Below, one piece after another: positions 1 to 11,881 of a stretch of 64,000 nucleotides of DNA. A program made the translations under genes and the position numbers. Below the pieces are notes generated by a model. It was not told the origin of the DNA. It saw nothing but the letters and a program-made list of their open reading frames with translations, and did no database searches. Within the stretch, counting starts at the first letter, position 1; the number at the start of each line of letters is the position of its first letter. The stretch comes from Apostichopus japonicus (lineage: Eukaryota; Echinodermata; Holothuroidea; Aspidochirotida; Stichopodidae): NCBI RefSeq assembly GCF_037975245.1, contig NC_092567.1:10112714-10176713 (forward strand), in the 5' to 3' direction.

Positions 1-317
1 TTATACCGTTTATGAACAAATAGAAATGTTACGAACTTGAAGTTAAACATGTACCTATTCGTTACCTATTTAACTCCATTCAGGTTCAATTAGAAAATGT
101 AAGCTTATGCCAATCAAACTGAAAATCAAATTGTACCATCGTACCTTGTTTAACATTACTCTAAAATGTATTTACCAGATTGATGTAAAGAAATAATAAG
201 AACTAGAAACTACTCCAATATAAAATATAACATTCCCTCTATAAGACATATCACTAACAGTAACTTCCAAACAAATGCCGATTTCCAGCAAATTTAAAGT
301 TGTAAAAGTAAGCTACG

Positions 318-400
318 CATTTTTTTTTTTTTTTTGCAAACCGATGGTTAGGCTACATTTCCCATTGACTTAGTGTGGTTGTTAGGCTAACATGTGGTCG
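318..400 (+). repeat. Fragment of the dispersed hAT-type repeat
   Basis: A T-run followed by the words AACCGATGGTTAGGC and CCCATTGACTTAGTGTGG. The same words recur at 3296-3330, 3430-3450, 6725-6795 and 10670-11130. It is a short fragment of the repeat family described at 10553-11873. Confidence 0.6.
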
Positions 401-793
401 AAGATTGCAGTTTCCGTGGATATTTTTAGCTCATACCAGCATGCCGGTGTGAGCTATTGTTACAGTGCTGCGTCTATCACTCTATCATTCTATCACTCTA
501 TCCGTCAACAATTGGTAAAACTGCTCCCACTCGCACAGTGTTTGATGGCATTTCATGAAACTTGGACACAAGGACCATTGGGTATAGGGTCTTAGCTAGC
601 AATGCGTCTCGCCGTCTTTGAGACGGCTAGATCGAAATGAAAGACGGCCGAATTTGAGTGGGTTGGCTTTTGAGACGCCAATAAATGGCTCTGTAACTAT
701 TAGATATTTGTATGTACTGCTCAGTCAACGGGCGCCGCACTGAAATAATCACTGAAAAAAACCTGACAGTCGATCCTTTCGTTAAAACAGCTT

Positions 794-2677
794 GGAATAC
801 AGTACGGAATGCCAAATGTATCAAAAATGTCCAAAACTATATAAGCATGTCCAAAATAATATAAGCATGTCCAAAAAAATATAAGCATGTCCAAAAAAAA
901 TATAAGCATGTCCAAATTTATATAAACATATCGAAACTAATATAAGTATGTCCAAAAATAATATGATCATGCCCAAATTAATATGAGAGTGTCGAAAAAT
1001 TATATGAACATGTCGAATGTAACTGCTAACTTCAACTTTTTAGTGAACATTTTGGCATCTGAATTCACGCCATCTGTTGCAAAATATCCAAAAAAATATA
1101 AGCATATCCAAATTTATATAAACATGTCGAAACCAATATGAGTATGTCCAAAAATAATGAGAGCATGTCCAAAATAATATAAGAGTGTCGAAAGACTATA
1201 TGAGCATGTCCAAAATATAAAAAAGTGTCGAAAAATAATACAAAAGTCTCGAGCATAACTGCTCGATTCAACTTTGTAATGAACAGTCAGGCGTTTGAAT
1301 TTACGCCATATGTTCCAAATATCAAACTTTTTATTTTGGTATGCTGAAAACAAAAACACCATATCCAGCGTAACTTAAGACGATATACAGTTCATCCATT
1401 ACCGTATTAGTGTGTGTGTTAATATTTTAATGATATTTTGATCAAGAACGATTTTATTTTCGAGGAAATATTAGTTGAGTTGTTTTGTAGCGCGAGTGAT
1501 CAACCTGGCCCCAAGGTGCTGTAACTATCAGTGAGTTTAATAGGAAGAACCACTGTGTCCAACATTCCACGCGGTTTAATCAATAATATGTAGTTGGCGA
1601 GTTCTTCCCACGTTTCCATCTTGAAATTTAGTTAAAAGGTGAGAGTGAAGATTAAACGTTGAATACCCCTAACCTAGGCTTATTTTTTTTAATTCTGTGC
1701 TAGTGGCCGACTTCGCCTGGTAACCGTAATTAAGTGTCACAATTTTCCGTTAAAAAAGTAACACAGTATAGTACGTCATTTTCACTGTCAACGTACGCAT
1801 GTGTGATAACTACTGTACGTTGTTAGCGCTTGTGCATGTTGTACGTACTTTCGCACGTGAACTTCTTTGCCTTCGCAACAATATATGAATAATCTCAGCA
1901 CCTCTAGGCAGGGCGAAACCACTCACATTACGAAGGGATGTGAAAAGGAAAAATGTTAGGTGATGGTCTTGTTTTTACATATTTTGAATTATTTGCGTCA
2001 CAAAAAACAGAAGAATGTTTCAATAATATATTGTCATAATGATAACCATTGTGTCGGTTGATACAAATTACCTCCAAAGAAGGTATTGTAAGCTAATTTT
2101 TTTTCGACATACCAATATAAAAGTTTGATATTTGAAACATTTGGCGTGACTTCAAACGCCAAAATGTTCATAACAAAGTTGAAGTTAGCAGTTACACTCG
2201 AGACTTTTATATTATTATTCGACACTCTCATATAATTTTGGGCGTGCTCAAATTATATTTGGACATACTTATATGTGTTTGGACATGCGCGTATTATTTT
2301 GGACATGCTCATATAGTTTTGACATGTCTTTATAAATTTGGACATGCTCATATAAGTTTGGACATGCTTATATTTTTTTTTTGATATTTTGCAACATATG
2401 GCGTAACTTAAAACGCCAAAATGTTCAATACAAAATTGAATTAGGCAGTTACATTTGTCGCTCTTGTATTATTTTTCGACATTCTTTTAATATGTTGGAC
2501 ATGCTCATATAGTCTTTCGACACTCTCATATTATTTTGGACATGCTCGAATTATTTTTGGACATACTCATATTAGTTTCGACATGTTTATATAAATTTGG
2601 ACATGCTTATATTATTTTGGACATGCTTATATTGTTTTGGACATTTTTGAAACGTATGGCATGCCGTAATACAGTCC
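794..2677. mobile_element. Foldback-type element with long inverted arms
   Basis: Two arms of roughly 560-580 bp, about 794-1352 and 2095-2677, are imperfect reverse complements. The outermost words pair (GGAATACAGTACGGAATGCC on the left, its near complement at 2658-2677), and the inner words pair too (TTTTGGTATGC on the left, GACATACCAATATAAAAG on the right). Each arm carries arrays of a 20-bp satellite (TGTCCAAAATAATATAAGCA and variants) separated by a spacer with AACTGCTAACTTCAAC and GAACATTTTGGC. The centre, about 1353-2094, has no recognisable gene. This architecture, long TIRs made of short tandem repeats, is that of foldback elements. No target-site duplication was identified, so the ends are approximate. 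Confidence 0.75.
830..1016 (+). repeat. 20-bp tandem satellite, left arm array
   Basis: About nine head-to-tail units of 20-21 bp, TGTCCAAAATAATATAAGCA with A-run length variation and TGTCGAAA variants. A second array follows at 1083-1250. Inverted arrays lie at 2220-2380 and 2465-2645 in the right arm. Confidence 0.85.
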
Positions 2678-3214
2678 AGTCAACAACACAATTTAAAAAC
2701 CTACACTCAATAGCCAACCACCTAGCTAGCTAAAAAAAATTGTTTCGTCGCGTGATCATTTTCGCACACCCGTGTATTTGTATTTATTCTTTCCAAGCTA
2801 GGTGTTGTGTATCATGGTACTGTGGAAAGAGTGAGCTAATATTGACAGCTCCTGCGATGTTTTCCTTATATACCTGAAAAGGCAGGAGGGAAAAGTTTTG
2901 CGTCGTAGTAACGACCATGCAGTCTGTCTAGTTTCAAAATGGGGCGAAATTTCCGATTAATTTATATTAATGTGATATTGCACGGGTTCGAAAAATCATT
3001 TGTCAAGGCAATACAATAGGATGTATGCAACACAAGCCATCTTGCTTCGCAGTTAGTATGAATATCAACCCTTTTTTCATTACGGTCGCATTGGCGATGA
3101 CCATTCTCGGCTGGGGATGATAATTTCTGGAAAAATTAACGATAGTCGCCAGACCTATAATACTGTGGCGATCGGTTTTGCAACTGAAAATTTCACCAAT
3201 ACTTTACAAAAATA

Positions 3215-4175
3215 ACGAAGGTACCCGCCTGACGCGGTACTACCCGGTTCCTAATTTATTACCCGAATCCTACGCAAAGTGTGATTTTTTTTTTGCAAAC
3301 CGATGGTTAGGCAGATTTCCCATTGACCAAGTTAGTGTGGTCGAAGATAACAGCAATAACGAAAGTATTCCATTGATATCTTATAACTGCGTCACAATTT
3401 CAGCTAATAAACAGACGGCTAGGCTAGACTACCCCCATTGACTTAGTGTGATGTTAGGCAACCATGTGGTCGAAGTTGTCTAACGTAACAGCAATAACGA
3501 AAGTATTCCATTGATATCTTATAACTGCGTCACAATTTCAGCTAATAAACAGACGGCTAGGCTAGACTACCCCCATTGACTTAGTGTGATGTTAGGCAAC
3601 CATGTGGTCGAAGTTGTCTAACGTAACAGCAATAATGAAAGTATTCCATGGATATCTTATAACTGCGTCACAAATTCAGCGAAGAAACAGATGGTTAGGC
3701 TTAGCTAGATTTCTCATTGACTTAGCGTGGTGTTAGGCTACCATGTGGAAGAAATGATTGATTCAGTCGTTTATTTCATAGAAGGAGAGGTTGACAAGGA
3801 ATTTTACGAGATGTTTATGGGTTATAGACGGGATAACAAAACAATAATCAGCGCAAGTGGCTTTTTCTAATCGTTTATTCCAAATGCGATCAAATTGCGC
3901 GAATCGCGCAATCTAGTGGCTAATGCGAACCCTGGGCCTGCATATAAGATAGTAGTACTAGTAGTAACTGTTTAAGATCTAAATTGGATATTTATATGGT
4001 CTGATCCAATAGACGTGGAGAGCAAGCATAATCAGCGGCGGCAGTGTGAGCTAGTAGTAATGTTAATTATATGAAGTACAGTACTAACAAGTTAATGAAA
4101 GAAACAAAAGCAAATAGAAGTTATTGAGGAAGGTTTTATACCTTATCGTACACCTACGTATTTGAACATGAAAAC
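3215..4175 (+). repeat. Partial copy of the 1.3-kb hAT-type element
   Basis: Colinear with about 10576-11705: the proximal CTACCCGGTTCCTAATTTAT word, the repeated GACTTAGTGTG blocks, the TTATTCCAAATGCGATCAAA block and the distal TTTTATACCTTA block all match in order. The TAGTGTTT terminal repeats are missing on both sides, so this copy is truncated. It contains a tandem duplication of about 136 bp (next entry). Confidence 0.8.
3346..3640 (+). repeat. Tandem repeat with about 136-bp unit
   Basis: AACAGCAATAACGAAAGT recurs at about 3348, 3489 and 3626, followed each time by the block with GATATCTTATAACTGCGTC and the GACTTAGTGTG block. The first two units are almost identical, so the duplication is recent relative to the element. 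The short open frame at 3178-3441 lies in this repeat and is not a gene. Confidence 0.8.
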
Positions 4176-4509
4176 ATAAAGTAAGATATTCTTCACCGTA
4201 CCCATTTTGTTAGAAAATAATATACATTAGCCTATTATTTTAAAATCAAAATGTACTACGAGCCACTGACATCAGTACTATCTACTAGCTTCAAAGTTCA
4301 ACGTTAGTAGTCAGTACCGTGACAGTAGTGCTACTCGATGTTGAGCCTAGGCCTTTTTTTTTGTACTAATATTTAGCATATCGAAGTGGCGATCACATTT
4401 TCATTCTGGGCCACCAGAATTTGGAAAAAATATAGATATAGTCGCCACAGAATTTCCTCCTGGTGACCGCATTCAATGGGGAATGAAAAAGGGTTGAGTA
4501 TGATTGTTA

Positions 4510-6520
4510 CCATGGTAATATATGAAGACATGAGCTTTTTTCGTGGATTTCCTTGATTTCTTTTCTACCTCCGAAATTTACATCTCTAAATTTCCGTTAA
4601 TTTCTAACAACAGCGTTACTGTATCATTTGATCGGTCATTCGCATGTTTTTCATTACCGAAGCGATGCATATCCAACCTGCAGAGGGACAAAAACTATTA
4701 TCCTAACACATTGTAGCATACGCAAACTGGAGCTCATAACGTTCCCAACATTATTGCAACGATATTTTCATTTCCCATGATTTTCAAAATTTTTAGTATC
4801 ATTAGAGAAGTGACAATTGAGGAGAAGTGTAGTGCTGTAGCTGCTGAATATTATTCCAGATTAAAACAGACCATTGTGTACATTTTATGAACAGTAACAT
4901 CTAAGTATGGGTCGCCATGATTGAAAGAATCAAGTAGGGTGAAAACGACAGGCTAGGCATGTGGCTTCAGTGTGCATATTTTTGCGTGAAACTTTGCTTT
5001 TGAGTGTTTTAATCAATTTAAAAATCTTTATAAAATAGGCACCAAAATGTTGTCTTTAAACCTTGAATTTCTCAGAGCTTCTGGGGGCTTGGACCCCTGT
5101 ACCCCAACCGGGGCATTGCCCATGGACCCTACCACAGGCCCTAAGGCATGCCCATGGACCCCACCTATAACTGTGTCGCGCTGCAAGCTGACTGACGCCA
5201 ACGGCGTTAGTATAGTATCACCAACAAAGTTCAGTGATTTTTTTTTACCCCAGGCTCATCCCTGTATGGATGACATTAACAGAATAAAGGCATATACTTA
5301 TTAGATACACAGTAGGCTACGTATATCAATTACTATAAGCTGTTTTCATGGTGCACTCTTGCACCTAGTGTTTTATAGCACTTTTTATGTTTGAATTCCC
5401 CCAAAAAATCATGATGGCTTAGGTGTTTTCACAGCTTTCTAAGCATACTTTTAACCCCAATTGTGTCAAATAAACCATTGATAGGGGCTGGGCTTCCAGG
5501 GGCCCTAAGGCGGGCCCCTGGACCCCACCCGTTATAGGCTTCGCGCTCGCGCAGGCGTCTTCGGCGCCAGATGGACAGTCTCCTGAGCACTCAGTAACAG
5601 ATGAGACACCCTATTTGAAATTTCTGGCTAAGACCCTGTTATAATAGGGCCATCAGAGGTCCGAAATTTGGGGTCAAAGGTCACCTGTGGGCCGTAACGG
5701 TAATGGGCCATTTTGTGGAAATACGCAAAATGCTTCTTCTCCTACAGATTCCATGGTACAGTACAAAGTTGAGGGTTTGTCACGATAGTACTATGGAAGT
5801 TTTACCTTCAGGGTGTTCATGAATTTGAGATCAAAGATCAACTAGGGGTCTTTTGTGGCCCGGGCCGCGGCCCTATATTTTCAAATTGCTCCTGTTCGTA
5901 CAGTGTATGGCCAGTTGTAATGAAACTTGGTCACAACGTTCCTCGGGATGAGAGTTACGAGGGGTGTTCGGAAAATTGAGGTCAAATGTCATTTAGGGGG
6001 TCATCGGGGGTCATTCTTTGTAATATTTTCAAATATCTCAATCTCCTCAAGATTTTGATGGATCATATTCAAAGTTGAACTGATGATTGTTGGATTGTGT
6101 ATGAATAAGGTGATGCCTAATAATTTTTGGGCAAAAGTTAATTCATCATATTTAATCCCCATTGTTTAAAAAAATATGAGCCTTCACCTTTTGCCAAAGC
6201 TCCTTTAATTTGTCTCCCAGTCTCTGCAGTGTTTGTTTACATTTGTGGTTAAGCTCTGCAGAGGCTGTTAGTGGAATTAAAGCAGGACTGGGAGTTGTTA
6301 TTAAATGTTGAACTGTAAGCATGAGAGCCCTATAGCCAATCAGCACTTGCCGATTCTTGGAAGTCTTTGAGCCTGAGGTATGTAGGCAGCCAGCCAAAAT
6401 TTTGGCAAGGAGTGCTTCAGGTCTGCTCAGGTAGAGGGGAGAAAGTTTAATAGGGCTACAGGTCAGTGGTATTGTTAGAGAGATTGGGTAAAATAGGATT
6501 TAAAGGGGGAAAATAGGAAT
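4510..6520. other. Non-coding stretch with decayed dispersed repeats
   Basis: No gene was recognised. Two related GC-richer fragments occur at about 5085-5240 and 5480-5585, sharing GGACCCC words and a TGTCGCGCTGC / TTCGCGCTCGC word; they look like pieces of one repeat family. From about 5640 to 6080 the DNA is rich in GGTCAAAGGTCA-like words, resembling the family inserted at 35391-38477. The remainder shows nothing I can name. Confidence 0.5.
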
Positions 6521-6526
6521 TATAGC

Positions 6527-6700
6527 CAGTGGTGTGGCCAGGATTCTGCTAACGGAGGGGGGGGGGTTATCCCTCATGGGCCCAAAATTGGTGGAATCTG
6601 AAAAATGGCCTGAAATTTGGTGGGCCATAAAGTTTTGTGGGCCCTACATTTTTAAGCTCGAAAGGGTATGAGCTTCTGCACCATTGGTGCTCTAGTTATT
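6527..6700 (+). repeat. hAT-like terminal fragment (CAGTGGTGTGGCCAGG)
   Basis: Starts CAGTGGTGTGGCCAGGATTC and runs into a G-run, the typical left end of the CAGNGGCGTANCCAGG class of hAT-like elements that recurs in this window. No matching right end or duplication was found nearby, so it is a fragment. A piece of the 10553-11873 family follows at 6720-6795. Confidence 0.45.
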
Positions 6701-6899
6701 TTTTATTTGCGGCACAACTAGAGCGAATAAACAGATGGCAAGGTTAGATTTCCATGCAGTTGACTTAGTGTGAAGTAAGGCTACCATGTGGTAGGAGATT
6801 TGTGAGGATTTTAGGTTATTTTTGCTGGTACTGAAATTGCTTTGTGCAGGCCGTAATTTGCCACGGGAACTTCCCGGTGATTGTGCGCGACCCTCTCGC

Positions 6900-8190
6900 A
6901 CTGCTTCAAATTTGATGCGAGATGTGAAAACTGTTTAGAAAATATGGAGCAATCAACTTAATGTTAACCCTTAATATTACTTTTTCATAGTAATATGAGT
7001 TAATAGAGTAACATTAAGAAGCTAATTGTTTGTTATGTCTAATGAATCCGTGAATCACTAATGTTTCTAAGATCTAGTAGCAAGCCTTATGTAACTTATA
7101 TAAAGATAGCAAAACTCAACATTTCCTATTTGCGATATGTAATCTATTCTTTTGTGTTCAAGGTGCACACAGCGACCATATTTTTTTTAATCGTCCCTTT
7201 TCAAACATTATTATATTTCTATACATGCCAAAAAATGTTCAGATTATTTTGTAGGTTAATGATCAATCTCCATTACAATGTTCATCGAGATTAAACCAAT
7301 GAATCTGTGTGTATTGTAATACATTATACTTCACTACCTACCTCCTTGCTGTAAACTGCATCTGTCACATCGAGCGTACGATCATCATACTATAAGTAGT
7401 TGTGTCACATTGAGTTCAAGATATCTATGGATTTTTGTGGAGGTCAAAGGTTGGGGTCACCATGGGTCAAATTGTGAACATCGTAAACACGATATTTCAA
7501 GAAGGGAAGCTGGGACCAACCTCTTATAAAGTATGTAGTTAGTTCAACAATCCTTTGTTTTTTGCGGAGTTCAAATGTCACCAGTGGTCAACTTGTGGAA
7601 ACCTTGTTTTATAATGTATTGTGCAGTATCTCCCACAGTGCAGCCTATGATATTACATGTGTGTTACGCCTCATTAATAGGAGATGCTGTTGGCAATTGG
7701 AAATTAGCTAAAGGGCATCCGTAGATATGAATCAAGAAGTTTTGACCAAATCTCCATTGACTTAAGTGTGTCGGTAACTTACTGTACGTTGCTGCATACA
7801 TGCCTGTGCACAAAGGTGTGTAATGAAACGTTGTACTGTTTGTACATGTGCTTAATGTGTTGGAATGGCCGATATCAATTTGAATAATCTATATGTTACT
7901 GTACCTTTGCTACTGTACCATTGTTAACTTTTCCGGCACATTTTTGCAATTGTCAAGATTCAGTGCCAAATAAAAACTTTAGGTTTGGACATGTACAGTA
8001 GTAACATTGGGGAAATGACCAGGCGCTGTTTACGAAAATTAACTATTGCCTGGTTTGATGTTTTAGAGGCAAATCAGACGCAAAATCTTGGGGACCTGGG
8101 AGGGGGCTTAACATTTGACTGACGCATGTTTAATGTACGGCTTGTACAGAAGGTGTACCACATAGAGTGGAAGAAGCCAGTTGTCTTTGG
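6900..8190. other. Non-coding stretch
   Basis: Nothing gene-like was recognised. About 7430-7620 has GGTCAAAGGT and GGGGTCACCATGGGTCA words related to the AGGTCA-rich repeat family. The rest is AT-rich unique-looking sequence. Confidence 0.4.
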
Positions 8191-8199
8191 TAGCGATCA

Positions 8200-8400
8200 A
8201 TCTCTATGTTGAATACAAGAAAAGTTTTCATCTCGGTCTTCAGGTGCCAATGTGAATATTGTGTTGTTAGATGATCTCAATGCTTTTTGCTTATATTGAG
8301 GTATGCTGTTCATCATGGTTAGTGTGTCACATTCATATAAGATTATTGATGTAGCATCATTGAAACCACACTGCAGGTTTGCTGTCTGGTTATTAATAAA
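8200..8400 (-). pseudogene. Possible Ig-like domain remnant
   Basis: The last part of a minus-strand open frame reads like one immunoglobulin-like domain: a first cysteine in ANLQCGF, a second in ENFSC, 50 residues between them, and the stretch LAPEDRDENFSC resembling the D-x-G/A-x-Y-x-C signature of the F strand. A plausible acceptor (TTAATAACCAG) precedes it. The frame ends shortly after the second cysteine with no clear donor, so it is a fragment or decayed. It points away from the NACHT exon that begins 460 bp further on. The upstream two thirds of the 179-codon frame show no recognisable protein. Confidence 0.3.
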
Positions 8401-8863
8401 ACATTGAACCATCCATATGCAACAACAACACAATGTAGTATACATTTTGAAAGTTAACAGAATAATGTAATTATTTAGATTCCCTATTTTTCTCATATTT
8501 TTAAGAAAGAAAAACTGATTCACGGAAACGATGGGCAGGAGCTGTTCTGACATGACCCCTTCACGCTTCGAAGACTGTCTGAAGTAAATCACGTGACAAT
8601 GGAGTTGACTCCTGATCTTCAAGGTAGATGCCTTAATCTTTGACTTTGTCATTTGTGCATCTTTACTTCCTTTTGGTAAAACATGTAGCCCCCCCCCCTC
8701 GCTCTGTCGTCTTAATAACAAATAGAACAGTAACAAAACTGTATTATCAGTAACGAATAAACAATTAAGATTTACGTGTTCTCATGTGTGTCACCAATTT
8801 ATTGTTCGTCAAATTTAGTCTTACATGGAACATTTACACATATTGTTTCTGTTTTTTGTTTAG

Positions 8864-10359
8864 AGAAGAAACAATTTCTGATAGAAGGTCTCAAAAGGAC
8901 ATATAAAGGCCAATATGATGCGATTCAACCCCTACCATATATAAAAGATAGACTTTTTTGTGTGGACAAGGTCTTTGTAGAAGGGGGCGTTGAAGTTTGT
9001 CTGGCACCAGAGCTAACGCCAGGCACCAGAGGATCATGGGAGCGTTTGGAATCTTACAAAAGTATTTATACTGACTTTCGGTTTAATTCCAAGAGACGCA
9101 TTATACAAGGAGAGCCCGGGTATGGTAAGTCAACGTTAACCCTTCAGCTGGCCTACGATTGGTGCAATGGCGTATCGGATTCCCCGATGAACAATGTAGA
9201 AATACTAATTCTTCTTCGGTTAAGACAACTTGGAAGTGTAAAGTCTCTCTATAGAGCGATTAAGTCATTTCTTCTCTTCCATGAACCCCGTCTTAGCAAA
9301 CATGATATTGAAAAGATCATTCACAGTTGCTCGTTCGTCCACATTATTTTGGATGGATATGACGAGTATCCTGGCAGGGACAGCAATGATAATGACGATG
9401 TACACAGGATTATCAAGATGGAACTGTTTGCAGACTTTGATGTCAGTTTAACGACAAGATATCTTCCAGAATGTCTTAGAAAAGAAACTAAGGGGGCCAA
9501 ACTAACAGGGTTCGATGACAAAGCTAGGAATGAGTATATTCGTAAGGCTGTAGTTAGTAACAACGATGAGGCAGTGGAAGAAATAAAACAACGGCTCAAT
9601 GAAAACTCCATCCTTGCTGATCTTTGCCAGGTGCCTCTCATATTCGTGATGTTTGCCCACATGGCTCATGATCAGAGAGACCTCATGAAGTTCAAGTCTG
9701 TCACACAGTTCTTCAAACAAATGATTAGATGTTTTTACGACCATCTGAAACAGAAATATGGCGACAATAGAAGCAACAAGTTATATCTTCATGAAATGGA
9801 ACATCATGAGCTAGACAAAATAGCTTTCGAAGGATTAAACAAGGAAAACCAACAATTGTCATGGATTAAGACTAGATTTCGTCAAAGAGTCGGGCAAGAA
9901 TTATATGACCAGTATATTTCAATTGGCATTTTGGTTGAAGAAGATGAAGTGAACGATGATTCTACTGGAGACAATGTGTTGTTTACAACGATGGTCCGTT
10001 TTTATCATAAACTATTCTGTGAATGGTATGCAGCCCACCACCTTGTCACTCTTGTAAAGAACGCACACGATCTCTCTGATATGTTCAGGTTCTTAGATCC
10101 ATTTGATCTTCAGTACCTGTTTAGATTCGCCTGTGGTCTGAATCCCAATGCTGGAAAGAAACTCATCAACCATTTGAAGAGCTTACCAGACGGGGATAAG
10201 TTTGCCATCCTCTGTATCCTGGAACAAACTGGTGACGTCAATGACATCATGGATTCGGTGAAAGAGCTCTGCTCGCGTACCGTTGAGATACAGAGAGGCG
10301 ACAGCGCTCTGCTTCAAAGATCGACGACACAATTGCTGGAGATTGCATCTAAAAATAAT
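8864..10359 (+). CDS. NACHT-domain exon of an NLR-like immune receptor
   Basis: A single 1,496-bp exon encoding a nucleotide-binding NACHT module, the oligomerising ATPase of NOD-like receptors that sense danger in the cytoplasm. Visible motifs: Walker A GEPGYGKST at 9109-9135; Walker B LDGYDEY at 9349-9369; a sensor-like TTRYLPE at 9451-9471; and FYHKLFCEWYAAHHL at 10000-10044, the conserved end of the NOD helical region. The open frame starts at an ATG at 8776, but a pyrimidine-rich acceptor (CTGTTTTTTGTTTAG) ends at 8863 and a perfect donor GTAAGT begins at 10360. I therefore place the exon between them, with the preceding intron in phase 1 and the following one in phase 0. No N-terminal Death/CARD exon and no leucine-rich-repeat exon was recognised, so the gene is incomplete here or uses short exons I missed. 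The exon has no internal stop or frameshift. The wording resembles sea cucumber NLR-like proteins from memory. Confidence 0.88.
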
Positions 10360-10544
10360 GTAAGTTAGCTAATAAATAAACAGCCTTTTACATTTTTTTA
10401 CCTACTGTACACCTAAATTAGGAACCGTTTACTTTTTCATAATAGTTTTGTTTTCCATTGACTGTCATTGAAAACTTATTATTTCAGCCACTTTAAATCA
10501 TAAACATTTAGGTTTAAAGAAGAAGGATGCTTTTCCTAGCTAAT

Positions 10545-10552
10545 GAATATAC
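10545..10552 (+). repeat. Target-site duplication GAATATAC, left
   Basis: Eight bases, identical to 11874-11881, flanking the hAT-type element. Confidence 0.9.
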
Positions 10553-11873
10553 TAGTGTTTGCACGGGTTATCCGGGTACCCGCCCGACGCGATACTACCC
10601 GGTTCCTAATTTATTACCCGAATCCCAAGCAAAGTGTGATTTAAAAAAAAAAAATTGTCAAACGGACGGTTAGGCAGATTTCCCATTGACTTAGTGTGGT
10701 GTTAGGCTACAATGTGGTCGAAGATAACAGCAATAACGAAGGGGCCCGCTCGACGCAATACTACCCGGTTCCTAATTTATTACCCGAATCATACGCAGCG
10801 TGATTGTTTAAAAAAAAATTGCAAACCGATGGTTAGGCTGATTTACCATTGACTTAGTGTGTTGTTAGGCTACCATGTGTTCGAAGATAACAGCAATAAC
10901 GAAAGCTTTCCATAGATATCTTATAACTGCGTCACAATTTCAGCTAATAAACAGATGGCTAGGCTAGACTACCCCCATTGACTTAATGTGGTATTAGGCA
11001 ACCATGTGGTCGAACGTAACAGCAATAACGAAAGTATTCCATGGACGTCTTATAACTGCGTCACAACTCCAGCAAATAAACAGATGGTTAGGCTTAGCTA
11101 GATTTCTCATTGACTTAGTGTGGTGTTAGGCTACCATGTGGAAGAAATTAATATTTATTCATTCGTTTATTTCAAAGAAGGAAAGGCTGACAAGGAATTT
11201 TACGCGATGTTTATGAATTATAGACGGGATAACTAAAAATAGTAATCGCAAGTGGCTTTTTACTAATCGTTTATTCCAAATGCGATCAAATTGCGCGAAT
11301 CGCAAAATCTCGCGGCTAATGCGAACTCTTGGCCTGCATAATAGATACTAGTAGTATTAAAAACTGTTTAAGCGCTAAACAATTGGATGTTTATATGGTT
11401 TGATCCAAAAGACGTGCACGAGCTAGCATAAGCAGCGGCGGCAGTGCGATGTGCAGTGCAGTGCATAATAGATACTAGTAGTATTAAAAACTGTTTAAGA
11501 GCTAAACAATTGGAAGTTTATATGGTTTGATCCAAAAGACGTGCACGAGCTAGCATAAGCAGCGGCGGCAGTGCGATGTTAGTAGTAATGCTAATTATAA
11601 TTAAATAATTAATTTATTAACAAGTTAATGAAAGAAACAGAAACAAATAAAAAACTATTGAGGGAGGTTTTATACCTTATGGTACACCTACGTATTTGAA
11701 CATGAAAACATTGTCAGTAGAGAATATAATGCATTTATTACAGCATCCAATATGTAATTTCTTGAAAATCGTGATACACGAGGGAAAACAAATTTTGTCC
11801 GGGTACCCGGATACCCGACGGGTAACGCCCCTCGGGTACCCGGTTCCCGATTTTTGGACCCGTGTAAACACTA
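10553..11873 (+). mobile_element. Non-autonomous hAT element with exact 8-bp duplication
   Basis: Begins TAGTGTTTGCACGGGT and ends with the complement of TAGTGTTTACACGGGT, giving 16-bp terminal inverted repeats with one mismatch. It is flanked by GAATATAC on both sides. The 8-bp duplication and the TAGTGTTTRCACGGGT end fit the hAT superfamily. GGGTACCC-rich subterminal sequence lies at both ends. There is no transposase frame, so it depends on a relative. An internal direct duplication of period 127 bp starts at about 11335 and 11462. It lies within 200 bp of the NACHT exon donor, probably in the following intron. Confidence 0.92.
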
Positions 11874-11881
11874 GAATATAC
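11874..11881 (+). repeat. Target-site duplication GAATATAC, right
   Basis: Exact copy of 10545-10552. Confidence 0.9.

Larger units (their letters stand above)
3055..4503. mobile_element. Possible TIR element with an internal hAT-derived repeat
   Basis: CAACCCTTTTTTCATT at 3066 is mirrored by the complement of GAATGAAAAAGGGTTG at 4481-4496. Further inside, both ends carry a word like TGGCGA near GACTAT/GATAGTCGCC. AGTATGA occurs at 3055-3061 and again directly after the right end (4497-4503), but on the left four extra bases separate it from the terminal repeat, so the target duplication is only tentative. The interior (about 3215-4175) is a partial copy of the hAT-type element seen at 10553-11873. 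Confidence 0.4.

Noticed and set aside
830-1016. Regular short repeats considered as a CRISPR array
   Set aside because: Units are contiguous with no unique spacers, lie in inverted arms and are in eukaryotic DNA.
8401-8736. Upstream two thirds of the 179-codon minus-strand frame
   Set aside because: No domain, signal or splice evidence; only the last part resembles an Ig-like domain.
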